NCBI RefSeq assembly: GCF_003049735.1
Contig: NZ_PIRM01000006.1
Span: forward strand, 1-31,003
Source of the DNA: Campylobacter concisus
GTDB taxonomy: Bacteria > Campylobacterota > Campylobacteria > Campylobacterales > Campylobacteraceae
Length of the DNA: 31,003 nucleotides
Direction of reading: 5' to 3'
The notes beneath the pieces were generated by a model, which was not told the DNA's origin, did no database searches, and worked only from the letters and a program-made list of their open reading frames with translations. Position numbers and translations under genes: made by a program. Every line of letters begins with the position of its first letter. The stretch's first letter is position 1. This document shows, piece after piece, positions 24,410-31,003 of this stretch.

Positions 24410-25707
24410 TACAGTTCCCAAATTTTATCAAAAATTTCATTTAATTTTACGGTACCCTCATCACCTAGTATAATTGCATATAAATTTGAACCGTTTGATT
24501 TTATATTTTTTGATATATTTTTTATCTCGTCGTCTATATAAAACAATGCATCAGAAACAACTAGGACATCGGCATTTTTATCGCTTTTGATATGTTTCAA
24601 AGCTCTTTTGATAGCTATTTTAAAGTTTGTCCCATCGTCAAATTTAGTAAGACAAAATTTCATCAACTCGTCATGCCATTTATGACCGCTTAAATCATAA
24701 GCTTTTACCCAAGTATTAAAACACACAAGATAGCAAGCTCTTTTTTCGCGTTTGGTGATAGTAGCCACTAAAAAGGCTATGCTTTTTGCTGTATTTTCTT
24801 TTTCTTGCATAGAATAACTGCCGTCCACCACAAGCATCACAGGCCCTTTTTGTCTTACATTTGGCATTTTAAAACCGCTGTTTATATTTTTGACCTCGCT
24901 TTGACTTTCAAAGCACAACAGTTTTTTCTCAACAAATTTCATATCAAAAATAATATGTAAATCTTTACTTAAAAATGCAAGTTCAGACGGTACAATATTT
25001 TCAATTTCATTTGAAATTTTAATGCCGTCAAATTGTTCTTTAAAGTTATTAAGCTTTGAATTACTATTTGAAAAAGTTATGTTTTCATTTTTTATACCTT
25101 CGCCTCTACCGATAATTTCGCATATTTGCCTTAATTTATTTGATGAACCTATTATGTTTAAAAAAGTGGTAAGTTTTCCTATTCTATCTCCAGGATCATG
25201 ATTTTGTAAAAGTCCCTGCGACCTAAATTTACATGGTCGACAAATTGCATACATTAGTTTTAGCTCATAAATTTTTTCATTTAATATATCGGGTATACTT
25301 TGTAAATTTTTGTTTATACATCTTTGCCACCATGCTTGCTCGCATCTATCAAGTATCTTCTTTCTTATTTTTAAACGCTTATATTTTTTTCTAAAATCTA
25401 TTTTAGAAAGCATAGATAACTTATTTTTAAAATCTTTAGCTTCCTCATCCCCTAAAAGAATTCTGACTAGTTCAATATCGGTTTGAATATCTGCGGTATC
25501 TTGTTGCCCATACATTATGCTCCTTTTTATATCCATTATTCTTGGATCTAATGTTTTATAAGGATTATTTTCGCAGGCAGACTTTATGACATCAAGTTCG
25601 CTAGCTAAATAACTATTTATATCTGCTACTATTACATCATCTAGCTCGCCTACGTCTTTTCTAAAATCTTCAAGCAAAGAGCTATAAAATTCTTCATAAT
25701 TACGCAA
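24409..25707 (-). CDS. viaA: ViaA, VWA-domain partner of RavA
   Basis: This 432-residue protein is the partner of the RavA AAA+ ATPase. The N-terminal two-thirds is helical, and a VWA domain fills about 288-432. The metal-ion site is intact: D295-G-S297-Y-S299, T360 in DDGT and D386 in VVSDA. The segment IVPSELAFLSKDLHIIFDMKF (239-259) matches the ViaA core. In E. coli ViaA binds and stimulates RavA, and the pair affects membrane lipids and aminoglycoside sensitivity. Its start overlaps the ravA stop by 8 bp. It is intact, although the genes on both sides of the pair have decayed. In a defence island, an alternative is a MoxR-VWA conflict module rather than a housekeeping RavA-ViaA. Confidence 0.88.
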   Translation of the reverse strand: MRNYEEFYSSLLEDFRKDVGELDDVIVADINSYLASELDVIKSACENNPYKTLDPRIMDIKRSIMYGQQDTADIQTDIELVRILLGDEEAKDFKNKLSMLSKIDFRKKYKRLKIRKKILDRCEQAWWQRCINKNLQSIPDILNEKIYELKLMYAICRPCKFRSQGLLQNHDPGDRIGKLTTFLNIIGSSNKLRQICEIIGRGEGIKNENITFSNSNSKLNNFKEQFDGIKISNEIENIVPSELAFLSKDLHIIFDMKFVEKKLLCFESQSEVKNINSGFKMPNVRQKGPVMLVVDGSYSMQEKENTAKSIAFLVATITKREKRACYLVCFNTWVKAYDLSGHKWHDELMKFCLTKFDDGTNFKIAIKRALKHIKSDKNADVLVVSDALFYIDDEIKNISKNIKSNGSNLYAIILGDEGTVKLNEIFDKIWEL

Positions 25708-27247
25708 TTTTATGTCCTTGTAAATCTTTTATAAAGCGTGAAATTTTTAGCCTTATATGCTTTTGCTTATTAAGAAGGCTAATATTTACCTGAATAAAGC
25801 TATCTATCTCGTCTTTAGCCAAAAACATATAACCGTTAGTTCTAATACTGGCAAGTTCGCCATTTGTACCAGCTATCATCTGGTCCATCTTTTTAAGAGC
25901 GGTTTTTGATATATTCATTAACTGTTTCCTTTTGCTGTCCTTTATGGCTATCATATCGCCCTTTTTATGCAAGATAGTTGGGCAAAAGGTTCTAACTATA
26001 CTTGTATGATCATTGTAAGCCGCCCCGGAATCCCATCCGCATTCATAAGCGCCTCTGTCTATTCCTACCTTAAAATTTCCGTCATGACGATAGACATAAA
26101 CTAGTCGTCTTTGCGGCTGACCGCCCGCATCCAGCGGATTTTTAATGCCCTTATGTTCGTCTATGGGAATATAAAATTTGACATTTGCCTTATCATTCTC
26201 ATCATTAAATCTATTTATTAAAAGCTCAAATTCGTAACAAATTTTATCATTAACTATTTTGGTTTCATATATATCATCTTGGTAAAAAAATAACTCATAA
26301 AAAGTTTTATAAATTTCATTAAATTCATCTAAAAATGTATAATCTATGTCTGGAGAAACAACGGCATAAATACTTTCTCTTACTATACGCTTAACTTCTT
26401 TGATTTCATCTTTATTATTCCATAAACAATCCGCAAGTACGAATGTATCAATAGGTAAAATTTCATCTCTATCTGATAAAATAGCTGCTATTTTTAATAT
26501 TTGAGCTAAATTTTTATATCTTCTATCAGATATATAAATAGGATTACTTAAATCGTTTAGTTTTGACTTTATTAACTTTATAATTTCTAAACTTTGATAG
26601 GAAAATTTAATGTTTTTAGCTTTTTGCCGCAAGACATCAAGCTCCTCCACGGTAATTTTTAAATTTTCATCTATATGAGGCTCATCATTTTCATCGCTTA
26701 TTAGCTTTACAAAGTTATTCCAGTCTTGCAAAGGCTCGACAAAAAGTCTCATATTTAATCTATCGTATAAAGCCTCTAATCCGCTGCCGATATCTGGTGT
26801 TTCGTTGCTTGCAGCAATAAGCGCGTACAATGGTACCTTTACGTTTTCGTTACCGTTTTTAAAAAGTTTTTCATTTATGATAGTTAAAAGCGTATTCAGT
26901 ATAGCTGGCGAACTTTTAAAAATTTCATCTAAAAATGCAAAATTTGCGCTCGGTAGATACCCTTGGGTATTTCTTACATACTTGCCATCTTTTAGAGATT
27001 TTATGTCTATTGGTCCAAAAACTTCATCTGGCGTTGAAAATTTTTGCATAAGATATTCAAAATACGTCGCATCCTTAAAAGCTAAATTTATACGTCTTGC
27101 TATTAAGCTTTTTGCAGTGCCTGGCGGTCCATATAGAAATACGCTTTGTCCGACAATAGTAGCCAAAAGAGTTTTTGCTACTATATCGTCACGCTCGTGT
27201 AAGCCTTTTGAGATCGCTTCAAGTAAATTTAAAATTTTTTCTCTCAT
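25700..27247 (-). CDS. ravA: RavA, MoxR-family AAA+ ATPase
   Basis: This 515-residue AAA+ ATPase acts as a hexameric chaperone-like machine with ViaA. Walker A is GPPGTAKS (40-47), Walker B is FAFLDE (103-108), sensor 1 is AASN (145-148) and YDRL (161-164) precedes the C-terminal lid. Residues from about 380 form the RavA-specific C-terminal region. The start has a weak site (GAAAG). Transcription should begin from the extended -10 at 27278-27283, under the operator at 27293-27311. MoxR ATPases often mature or remodel partner complexes. Here the partner is the VWA protein encoded next. The placement between a WYL remnant and a convergent, co-regulated membrane operon points to a stress or defence role. 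Confidence 0.9.
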   Translation of the reverse strand: MREKILNLLEAISKGLHERDDIVAKTLLATIVGQSVFLYGPPGTAKSLIARRINLAFKDATYFEYLMQKFSTPDEVFGPIDIKSLKDGKYVRNTQGYLPSANFAFLDEIFKSSPAILNTLLTIINEKLFKNGNENVKVPLYALIAASNETPDIGSGLEALYDRLNMRLFVEPLQDWNNFVKLISDENDEPHIDENLKITVEELDVLRQKAKNIKFSYQSLEIIKLIKSKLNDLSNPIYISDRRYKNLAQILKIAAILSDRDEILPIDTFVLADCLWNNKDEIKEVKRIVRESIYAVVSPDIDYTFLDEFNEIYKTFYELFFYQDDIYETKIVNDKICYEFELLINRFNDENDKANVKFYIPIDEHKGIKNPLDAGGQPQRRLVYVYRHDGNFKVGIDRGAYECGWDSGAAYNDHTSIVRTFCPTILHKKGDMIAIKDSKRKQLMNISKTALKKMDQMIAGTNGELASIRTNGYMFLAKDEIDSFIQVNISLLNKQKHIRLKISRFIKDLQGHKIA

Positions 27248-27277
27248 TTGCTTTCTTTATTATTTATTTTTTAATAA

Positions 27278-27311
27278 AGCTTAGCAAAAAGAAATGACAG
27301 GTTATGTCATT
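27278..27311 (-). promoter_or_regulatory. Operator and extended -10 promoter of ravA-viaA
   Basis: On the minus strand, AATGACATAACCTGTCATT (27311 to 27293) is followed 9 bp later by TAAGCT (27283 to 27278), with TG one base upstream. The core TGACATAACCTGTCA is identical to 21791-21805. Its first TGA is also the stop codon of the decayed WYL gene, so regulator and operator abut. Confidence 0.75.
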
Positions 27312-27640
27312 TCAAATAATCTCTAAGCAGCTCCTCAAATTTTTCCCTTGATTTAAAGACTCTACTATCTTTATAAACGGTAACTAGTATTTTACGACCT
27401 GTAGTATCTCGTCATCGTAAGCTATTTCTGCGCCCATGATGATTTTGCCCTTATCTTTGCCTATCAATAAAATTTGATAAAAATTTTCTTTTTTAAGGCA
27501 ACCTATCATTTTACTTTTGTCTAGTAGTACTTTAAATTTTTACATCAGAAAATATGATTTATAAATTCTTAATTTGGCTTGCAGATCACAGTATACATTT
27601 ACGATATACCTTATACTAAAATAGTATATTTTTAATTCTT
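27307..27640 (-). pseudogene. Decayed WYL-domain transcriptional regulator (copy B)
   Basis: On the minus strand one frame runs IRYIVNVYCDLQAKLRIYK (the WYL core strand), a stop, then KFKVLLDKSKMIGCLKKEN, then GKIIMGAEIAYDDEILQVVK. A TAG follows where copy A has Trp, then LPFIKI. The frame then shifts by one base to KFEELLRDYLK and a TGA inside the operator. Order and motifs match WYL regulators: WYL core, linker, and C-terminal extension with EIL..VKxWLP. The N-terminal HTH is missing. The E2-like gene ends 8 bp beyond the remnant, so arrival of the CBASS genes may have removed the front. WYL proteins such as BrxR and CapW repress phage-defence genes elsewhere. Confidence 0.72.
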
Positions 27641-27647
27641 ATGAAAT

Positions 27648-28367
27648 TTAATGATTACAAACAAACATTAACTTAAAATCATTCAATAGAGATTGTTTGA
27701 TCTTTTTGACACCACGCCATGCTTGATAATGGCACTTTCTTATTTTATTCTTTTTAAATTTATTTTTGCAACACAAGCAACCGCTCTGTCTGCATATGTC
27801 AATAATATCTCTAAAATTTATTTCTCTGTTATATTTTATGATTTTATACATACTTCTAAAGTCTAAATTTTCCTCGGCTATAAATTCCAACAATCCAAGC
27901 ACCCCATGGGAGTACTCTCCCCAAGGTGCCTTACCGTATTTATTATAGAAACTAACCCAATACAAATATGGTTCCAGTAAATTTGTAAAAAATTCTTGTA
28001 TATTAAAAATACCATTTGTAAAAAACGATTTTTCTTTCGGATATACTGTTAAACAAAATGAACCATCGCTATTTATATGAAGTTCATCTAGGTTTTTGTT
28101 TATGGCTTTTGCAATATTTATTATCTTATTATCTGAATTAATCACTTTTGGAAGTATTGATGGGCTGTATATTTTTAAAAAAATGGTAATAGAAAAATTA
28201 TCAACTATTTTTATGTCATTACATGATCTATAAAAACAAATTTTACCAGCTATCCTATCTTTTAAAATTTCAAGGTCGGGATAATTTTTACATAACCACT
28301 CTTTTTCGGTATTGCAAAGCACCAATTCTTTTTCTAAGCCACAAGATTGTAAAACTATATCCGCCAT
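27648..28367 (-). CDS. E2-like protein of type II-short CBASS
   Basis: This 239-residue protein is a ubiquitin-conjugating-enzyme-like (E2) partner of the CD-NTase. The catalytic-Cys motif is HINSDGSFCL (97-106) with C105, the H..xDGxxCL pattern of bacterial E2 proteins in CBASS. The conserved PWGEYSHGVLGLLEF (148-162) follows. The C-terminus has a Cys/His cluster (C197, C199, C200, C212, H213) that may bind zinc. Type II-short systems have an E2 without E1 or deubiquitinase, as here. In such systems the E2 is thought to conjugate or prime the CD-NTase C-terminus. The start overlaps the CD-NTase stop by 13 bp. Confidence 0.83.
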   Translation of the reverse strand: MADIVLQSCGLEKELVLCNTEKEWLCKNYPDLEILKDRIAGKICFYRSCNDIKIVDNFSITIFLKIYSPSILPKVINSDNKIINIAKAINKNLDELHINSDGSFCLTVYPKEKSFFTNGIFNIQEFFTNLLEPYLYWVSFYNKYGKAPWGEYSHGVLGLLEFIAEENLDFRSMYKIIKYNREINFRDIIDICRQSGCLCCKNKFKKNKIRKCHYQAWRGVKKIKQSLLNDFKLMFVCNH

Positions 28368-29305
28368 GGCTTATTTGGAGTTGATATAATAGTTGAGCAA
28401 GATAAATTTTTAATATATTCATCAAAAAAATTACTATTAAAAAATTTTCCCCATATCATCAATGCTCTCTTTTTATCTTTTGTTGATTCCAACTCCGATA
28501 AACACTCATCAAGCAAAGCTGTTTGCAATTTATCGTATAACTTTTCTATTCTTCTTTTGTGCTTATCGCTATTTGCTATTTCTTTTGAATTTACAGGATT
28601 GAGAATAGATTTATTATATTGCAGTCTATCTTTTATTTTTTTAATAGTCTCATAAAATGCCTGATCGTCACGAGATTTTATAGGTACATAACATTCTTCT
28701 GCCAATATTGTCAAGATTAGTCCACTAGGCATATCCCAGGCATTCCTACTAATAGACCAAAATTTTAAAAACCTAACTATTCTTCTAAGTTGTCTTCCAT
28801 TATTATCGTCTGGGCTTTTGCTTATGACGGCATCATTAAACCACTTAACAATCTCTTCTGGGTTTGATTCCTCCCAATCAGAACTTGCCAATTCTTGCCT
28901 ATCATCTTTTTTTCTATATATAGCCATATCAACATGATGCCCTTCACTATAATACACACGAACACAATTTTTTAATACTTCTGGCGCTTTTTGAAATCTA
29001 TCATCTTGTATCGCCCTATAAACCATATCTTTGATATCTTTCGAAGTCATATTTCCTATTTTTGAGTCATCAAAGACAACGCCTACATCTATGTCGTAAT
29101 CATTATTAACATGTTGAACTATTGTCCTCATGGAATACGACCCCTGACTCATCGTATCGTTATAAGCAGGACTATTATTGTTCCGCAAACCATTCTTTAG
29201 CCTATCTAAATTTATATCTTTATACTTTCCAAGAGTATTCCACAAGTCACCAAGTCTTACTTTTTCGTTGTAGAATTTATTTAACTCGCTGTTGCAATCG
29301 ACCAT
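28355..29305 (-). CDS. CD-NTase, DncV-like cyclic dinucleotide synthase
   Basis: This 316-residue nucleotidyltransferase should make a cyclic nucleotide alarm signal upon phage infection. The fold signature is present: G55-S56 in SQGSYSMRT, D71 and D73 in DYDIDVGVVF, and third acid D126 in HVDMAIY. The pattern QGSYxMxT...DYDID is typical of DncV-like enzymes, which make 3',3'-cGAMP and often pair with patatin effectors. The exact product cannot be read from sequence. It lies 11 bp after the phospholipase gene and overlaps the E2 gene. The C-terminus ends NKPWRI, unlike the Gly/Ala-rich ends often conjugated by Cap2. Confidence 0.92.
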   Translation of the reverse strand: MVDCNSELNKFYNEKVRLGDLWNTLGKYKDINLDRLKNGLRNNNSPAYNDTMSQGSYSMRTIVQHVNNDYDIDVGVVFDDSKIGNMTSKDIKDMVYRAIQDDRFQKAPEVLKNCVRVYYSEGHHVDMAIYRKKDDRQELASSDWEESNPEEIVKWFNDAVISKSPDDNNGRQLRRIVRFLKFWSISRNAWDMPSGLILTILAEECYVPIKSRDDQAFYETIKKIKDRLQYNKSILNPVNSKEIANSDKHKRRIEKLYDKLQTALLDECLSELESTKDKKRALMIWGKFFNSNFFDEYIKNLSCSTIISTPNKPWRI

Positions 29306-29316
29306 TTTACATCCTT

Positions 29317-30249
29317 TTACAATAATTTTTTAATTATCCAATTAGTATCACTACTATCTAAACTAGAAAAATTTAATAAGTTATTTATATCTTTAGCGTC
29401 ATCCAACCCCATCTTCATTTTTAGTTGAGGATTAATCCTTTTATAACCGTTTTCATAACCTAGCTGCTTCATAAAAGTTTTGGTTTGAAATTCTGCTAAC
29501 TCAGATTGAGTATTGAGTAAAATTTCTACCAGTGGAGCATTTGGCAATAGCCATTTTATTCTAGTATTTTTTAAACTATTATGGTTATATGGAAGCATTG
29601 AAAACTTACCGGTTCCTACCGAAAGCAATGTTATTTCGCTAGTACCCATATCGTTCTCGCAAAACGAAAGCACATCAGAGAGTGCTATCAAGGATGGATT
29701 ATTGGCAACTATGCCACCATCTATTAAATTTGTAGAGTGCTTTAAATCCATCTCTACCTCAAAATATGTTGGAGCAGATACTGAAGCCAAAATCGCACTA
29801 TATAGCTTCTCGTCTGATCTAGAAATATTTGAATCATTGTATTTTGATTTATATAGTCTCGGTTCCATTCTTACGATATCTACAGCAGTTACAAGTAAAT
29901 GCGTTTTTACATCTTCAAATGTAAGTTCACCGAAGTATTCCTTGGCTTTTTTCTTAAGGATATCTTTTTTATATTTAGTTCCAGGTGTGAAGAAAAATCT
30001 TTTTGTTTTTTTTGAAAAAATTTCAGGAATATCCTTTTGGTATAAAGTTTTTATATCGTCTGCTCTTTTACCGATTGCCAATAAGCCAGCAATTATTGCA
30101 CCGGTCGACGTTCCGGCAATTAAGTCAAAGTATTCACCCAGTGATTTTTTTGATTCATCTTTGGTATTTAAAATTTTTTCTATATTTTCCAATATGCAAG
30201 CCGTTAGAAAACCCCTAACTCCACCACCGTCTAATGTTAATATTTTCAT
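29317..30249 (-). CDS. capV: Patatin-like phospholipase effector of CBASS
   Basis: This 310-residue patatin-family lipase should degrade membrane phospholipids when bound by the CD-NTase product, killing infected cells. The oxyanion motif is DGGGVRG (7-13), the nucleophile is S48 in GTSTG, and the catalytic Asp is D178 in DGGIVANNP. These are the full Ser-Asp dyad of CapV/CapE effectors. The ribosome binding site is GGAAAG. It starts 11 bp after the HigA-like antitoxin gene, with no visible terminator or promoter in between. The CBASS genes therefore seem to be read from the toxin-antitoxin promoter. Pairing with a DncV-like enzyme supports a CapV role. Confidence 0.92.
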   Translation of the reverse strand: MKILTLDGGGVRGFLTACILENIEKILNTKDESKKSLGEYFDLIAGTSTGAIIAGLLAIGKRADDIKTLYQKDIPEIFSKKTKRFFFTPGTKYKKDILKKKAKEYFGELTFEDVKTHLLVTAVDIVRMEPRLYKSKYNDSNISRSDEKLYSAILASVSAPTYFEVEMDLKHSTNLIDGGIVANNPSLIALSDVLSFCENDMGTSEITLLSVGTGKFSMLPYNHNSLKNTRIKWLLPNAPLVEILLNTQSELAEFQTKTFMKQLGYENGYKRINPQLKMKMGLDDAKDINNLLNFSSLDSSDTNWIIKKLL

Positions 30250-30260
30250 GGCAGCTTTCC

Positions 30261-30545
30261 CTAACGAACAAAATTTACATCAAGCCTATATCCAGCAGCA
30301 TTGGCATAGGCATTTAAAGTAGAAATTGTTGGTGAAATTTTAGAGTTTAGGCTCTCTAGTCTTGAGATATTACTTTTACTAGTATTCATTCTACTTGCTA
30401 TCTCTTCTTGAGTCAGATTTGCAGCTTTTCTAATCTTAATAAGCTTTAACTTTAAATCAAATTCAACTTCAAGTTTATCGTATTCTTTTTTTACCTCGCT
30501 TCTTTTTAGAGCTTTTTCTTTAAAGTCCTCAAATGTTGGTCTCAT
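30261..30545 (-). CDS. HigA-like XRE-family antitoxin and likely operon repressor
   Basis: This 94-residue protein has an XRE-type helix-turn-helix at about 33-90 (IRKAANLTQEEIASRMNTSK then SNISRLESL). The N-terminal Lys-rich helix is typical of antitoxins paired with Gp49-like toxins. It overlaps the toxin stop by 4 bp (ATGA). It should bind the palindrome at 30882-30897 and repress the operon. Because the CBASS genes follow 11 bp later, it may also be the CBASS repressor. Confidence 0.87.
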   Translation of the reverse strand: MRPTFEDFKEKALKRSEVKKEYDKLEVEFDLKLKLIKIRKAANLTQEEIASRMNTSKSNISRLESLNSKISPTISTLNAYANAAGYRLDVNFVR

Positions 30546-30871
30546 TTTATCTCCTTTGCTCTTTGCATAATGATCTTCATATCTTTTTTAGGAATGGTGT
30601 CTGATTTTTTAATGAGCGTATGCAAAATCACTATCTCTTTATTTATAACATTTACAAATACACTTCTTGCAATACCTTCTTTGCCTTTTGCCCTAAACTC
30701 AAATAGCCCATTTCCAAGAGGAGCACTATGTGGTCTACCCAAATTTGGTCCAACCTCTTTTGCCATTTCAAGTACTCTAAGTAAATTAGCTAGTATCGTA
30801 TCTGGCAAAGATAGTGTCTCGTCTTCAACACTCTTATCGTAAAATGTGATTTTCCATAATTGCTCTTTCAT
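30542..30871 (-). CDS. HigB/Gp49-like RelE-family toxin
   Basis: This 109-residue toxin has the order typical of HigB: toxin gene first. Motifs include LLRVLEMAKEVGPNLGRPHSAPL and GLFEFRAKGKEGIARSVFV, then IVILHTLIKKSDTIPKKD, the usual end of Gp49-like toxins. The conserved FRxxxxxGIxR core includes the Arg residues used for mRNA cleavage. It is intact. It is expected to cleave mRNA on ribosomes when antitoxin is lost. Confidence 0.88.
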   Translation of the reverse strand: MKEQLWKITFYDKSVEDETLSLPDTILANLLRVLEMAKEVGPNLGRPHSAPLGNGLFEFRAKGKEGIARSVFVNVINKEIVILHTLIKKSDTIPKKDMKIIMQRAKEIK

Positions 30872-30880
30872 GTCGGCTAT

Positions 30881-30919
30881 ATTATCATTTTTGATAACTT
30901 ATTGTCAAATATGATAACC
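30881..30919 (-). promoter_or_regulatory. Promoter and operator of the HigBA-CBASS operon
   Basis: On the minus strand, TTGACA (30908-30903) and GATAAT (30886-30881) are separated by 16 bp. A perfect palindrome TTATCA-N4-TGATAA (30882-30897) covers the spacer and -10. A third half-site, TGATAACC, lies at 30912-30919, 20 bp from the second. This is a classic repressor-over-promoter layout. Confidence 0.75.
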
Positions 30920-30930
30920 TTTAGGAACAC

Positions 30931-31003
30931 TCACTCTTCCCCTCCTTGATCAAAATTTACCTCTTCAACTAGATCCTTTAGAATTTTTGGAGTTACTGGC
31001 TCC
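30931..31003 (-). CDS. Partial gene, C-terminal end only
   Basis: A minus-strand frame enters from the right edge, reads EPVTPKILKDLVEEVNFDQG and three more residues, then stops at 30931-30933. The end is acidic. Too little is present to name a family. Its stop lies 23 bp before the -35 of the toxin-antitoxin operon. Confidence 0.5.
   Translation of the reverse strand, partial: EPVTPKILKDLVEEVNFDQGGEE

Noticed and set aside
26805..27284. Plus-strand open frame opposite ravA
   Set aside because: It is antisense to the Walker motifs of a clear AAA+ gene, with no independent support.
21791..27311. The two inverted operator copies as terminal inverted repeats of a 5.5-kb transposon
   Set aside because: Each copy sits at fixed spacing from a promoter and is preceded by a WYL remnant. 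No transposase lies between them and no target duplication is visible.
29513..30322. 269-codon plus-strand open frame opposite the phospholipase
   Set aside because: The minus-strand patatin has all catalytic motifs, and the long shadow arises from AT-rich codon use.

Overview
The window reads as an AT-rich Campylobacter-type genome (Campylobacterota), perhaps a C. concisus-like species. The clues are an ArsRS-like two-component pair, an OprD-type porin, a Tat-exported flavoprotein reductase with a NapC/NrfH-type cytochrome, and typical short-spacer AT-rich codon use. The species is an inference.

Region 1 (1-6188) is a respiratory module. A histidine kinase and response regulator on the minus strand face away from a three-gene plus-strand cluster: porin, Tat flavoprotein reductase and pentaheme membrane cytochrome. 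A strong terminator closes the cluster. The likely logic is sensing of a substrate, entry through the porin, and periplasmic reduction with menaquinol electrons.

Region 2 (6200-16820) is an integrated mobilisable element. It holds a MobV-type relaxase behind a 26-codon leader ORF, a 900-bp stretch with strong hairpins and seven 19-bp iteron-like repeats, and a ParE/Phd-type toxin-antitoxin pair. It also holds an unrecognised 1264-aa/454-aa gene pair and a tyrosine integrase. Its right end is the 3' part of a CAU-anticodon tRNA (16775-16819).

Region 3 (16820-21620) carries the decayed 3' end of a WYL-domain regulator gene, a structured RNA-like leader with a five-codon ORF, and a second, unrelated mobilisation module: two small proteins, a ribbon-helix-helix accessory protein and a relaxase-primase fusion.

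Region 4 (21670-31003) is a defence-like island. Two convergent operons have the same layout: a decayed WYL regulator 3' end, an identical operator, then an operon. The plus-strand operon encodes a glycine-zipper protein resembling the ISG12/IFI6 family and a multi-pass membrane protein of an uncharacterised family. The minus-strand operon encodes RavA (MoxR AAA+), ViaA (VWA) and a decayed third gene. Both operators contain TGACATAACCTGTCA, and each lies exactly 9 bp upstream of an extended -10. Next to them is a type II-short CBASS locus (patatin phospholipase, DncV-like CD-NTase, E2-like protein). It appears to be transcribed from a HigBA-type toxin-antitoxin promoter directly upstream.

The most notable observations are the shared WYL/operator architecture of the two convergent operons and the ISG12-like membrane pair as an undescribed candidate defence system. 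The HigBA-CBASS operon fusion and the large unknown pair at 9500-14662 come next.
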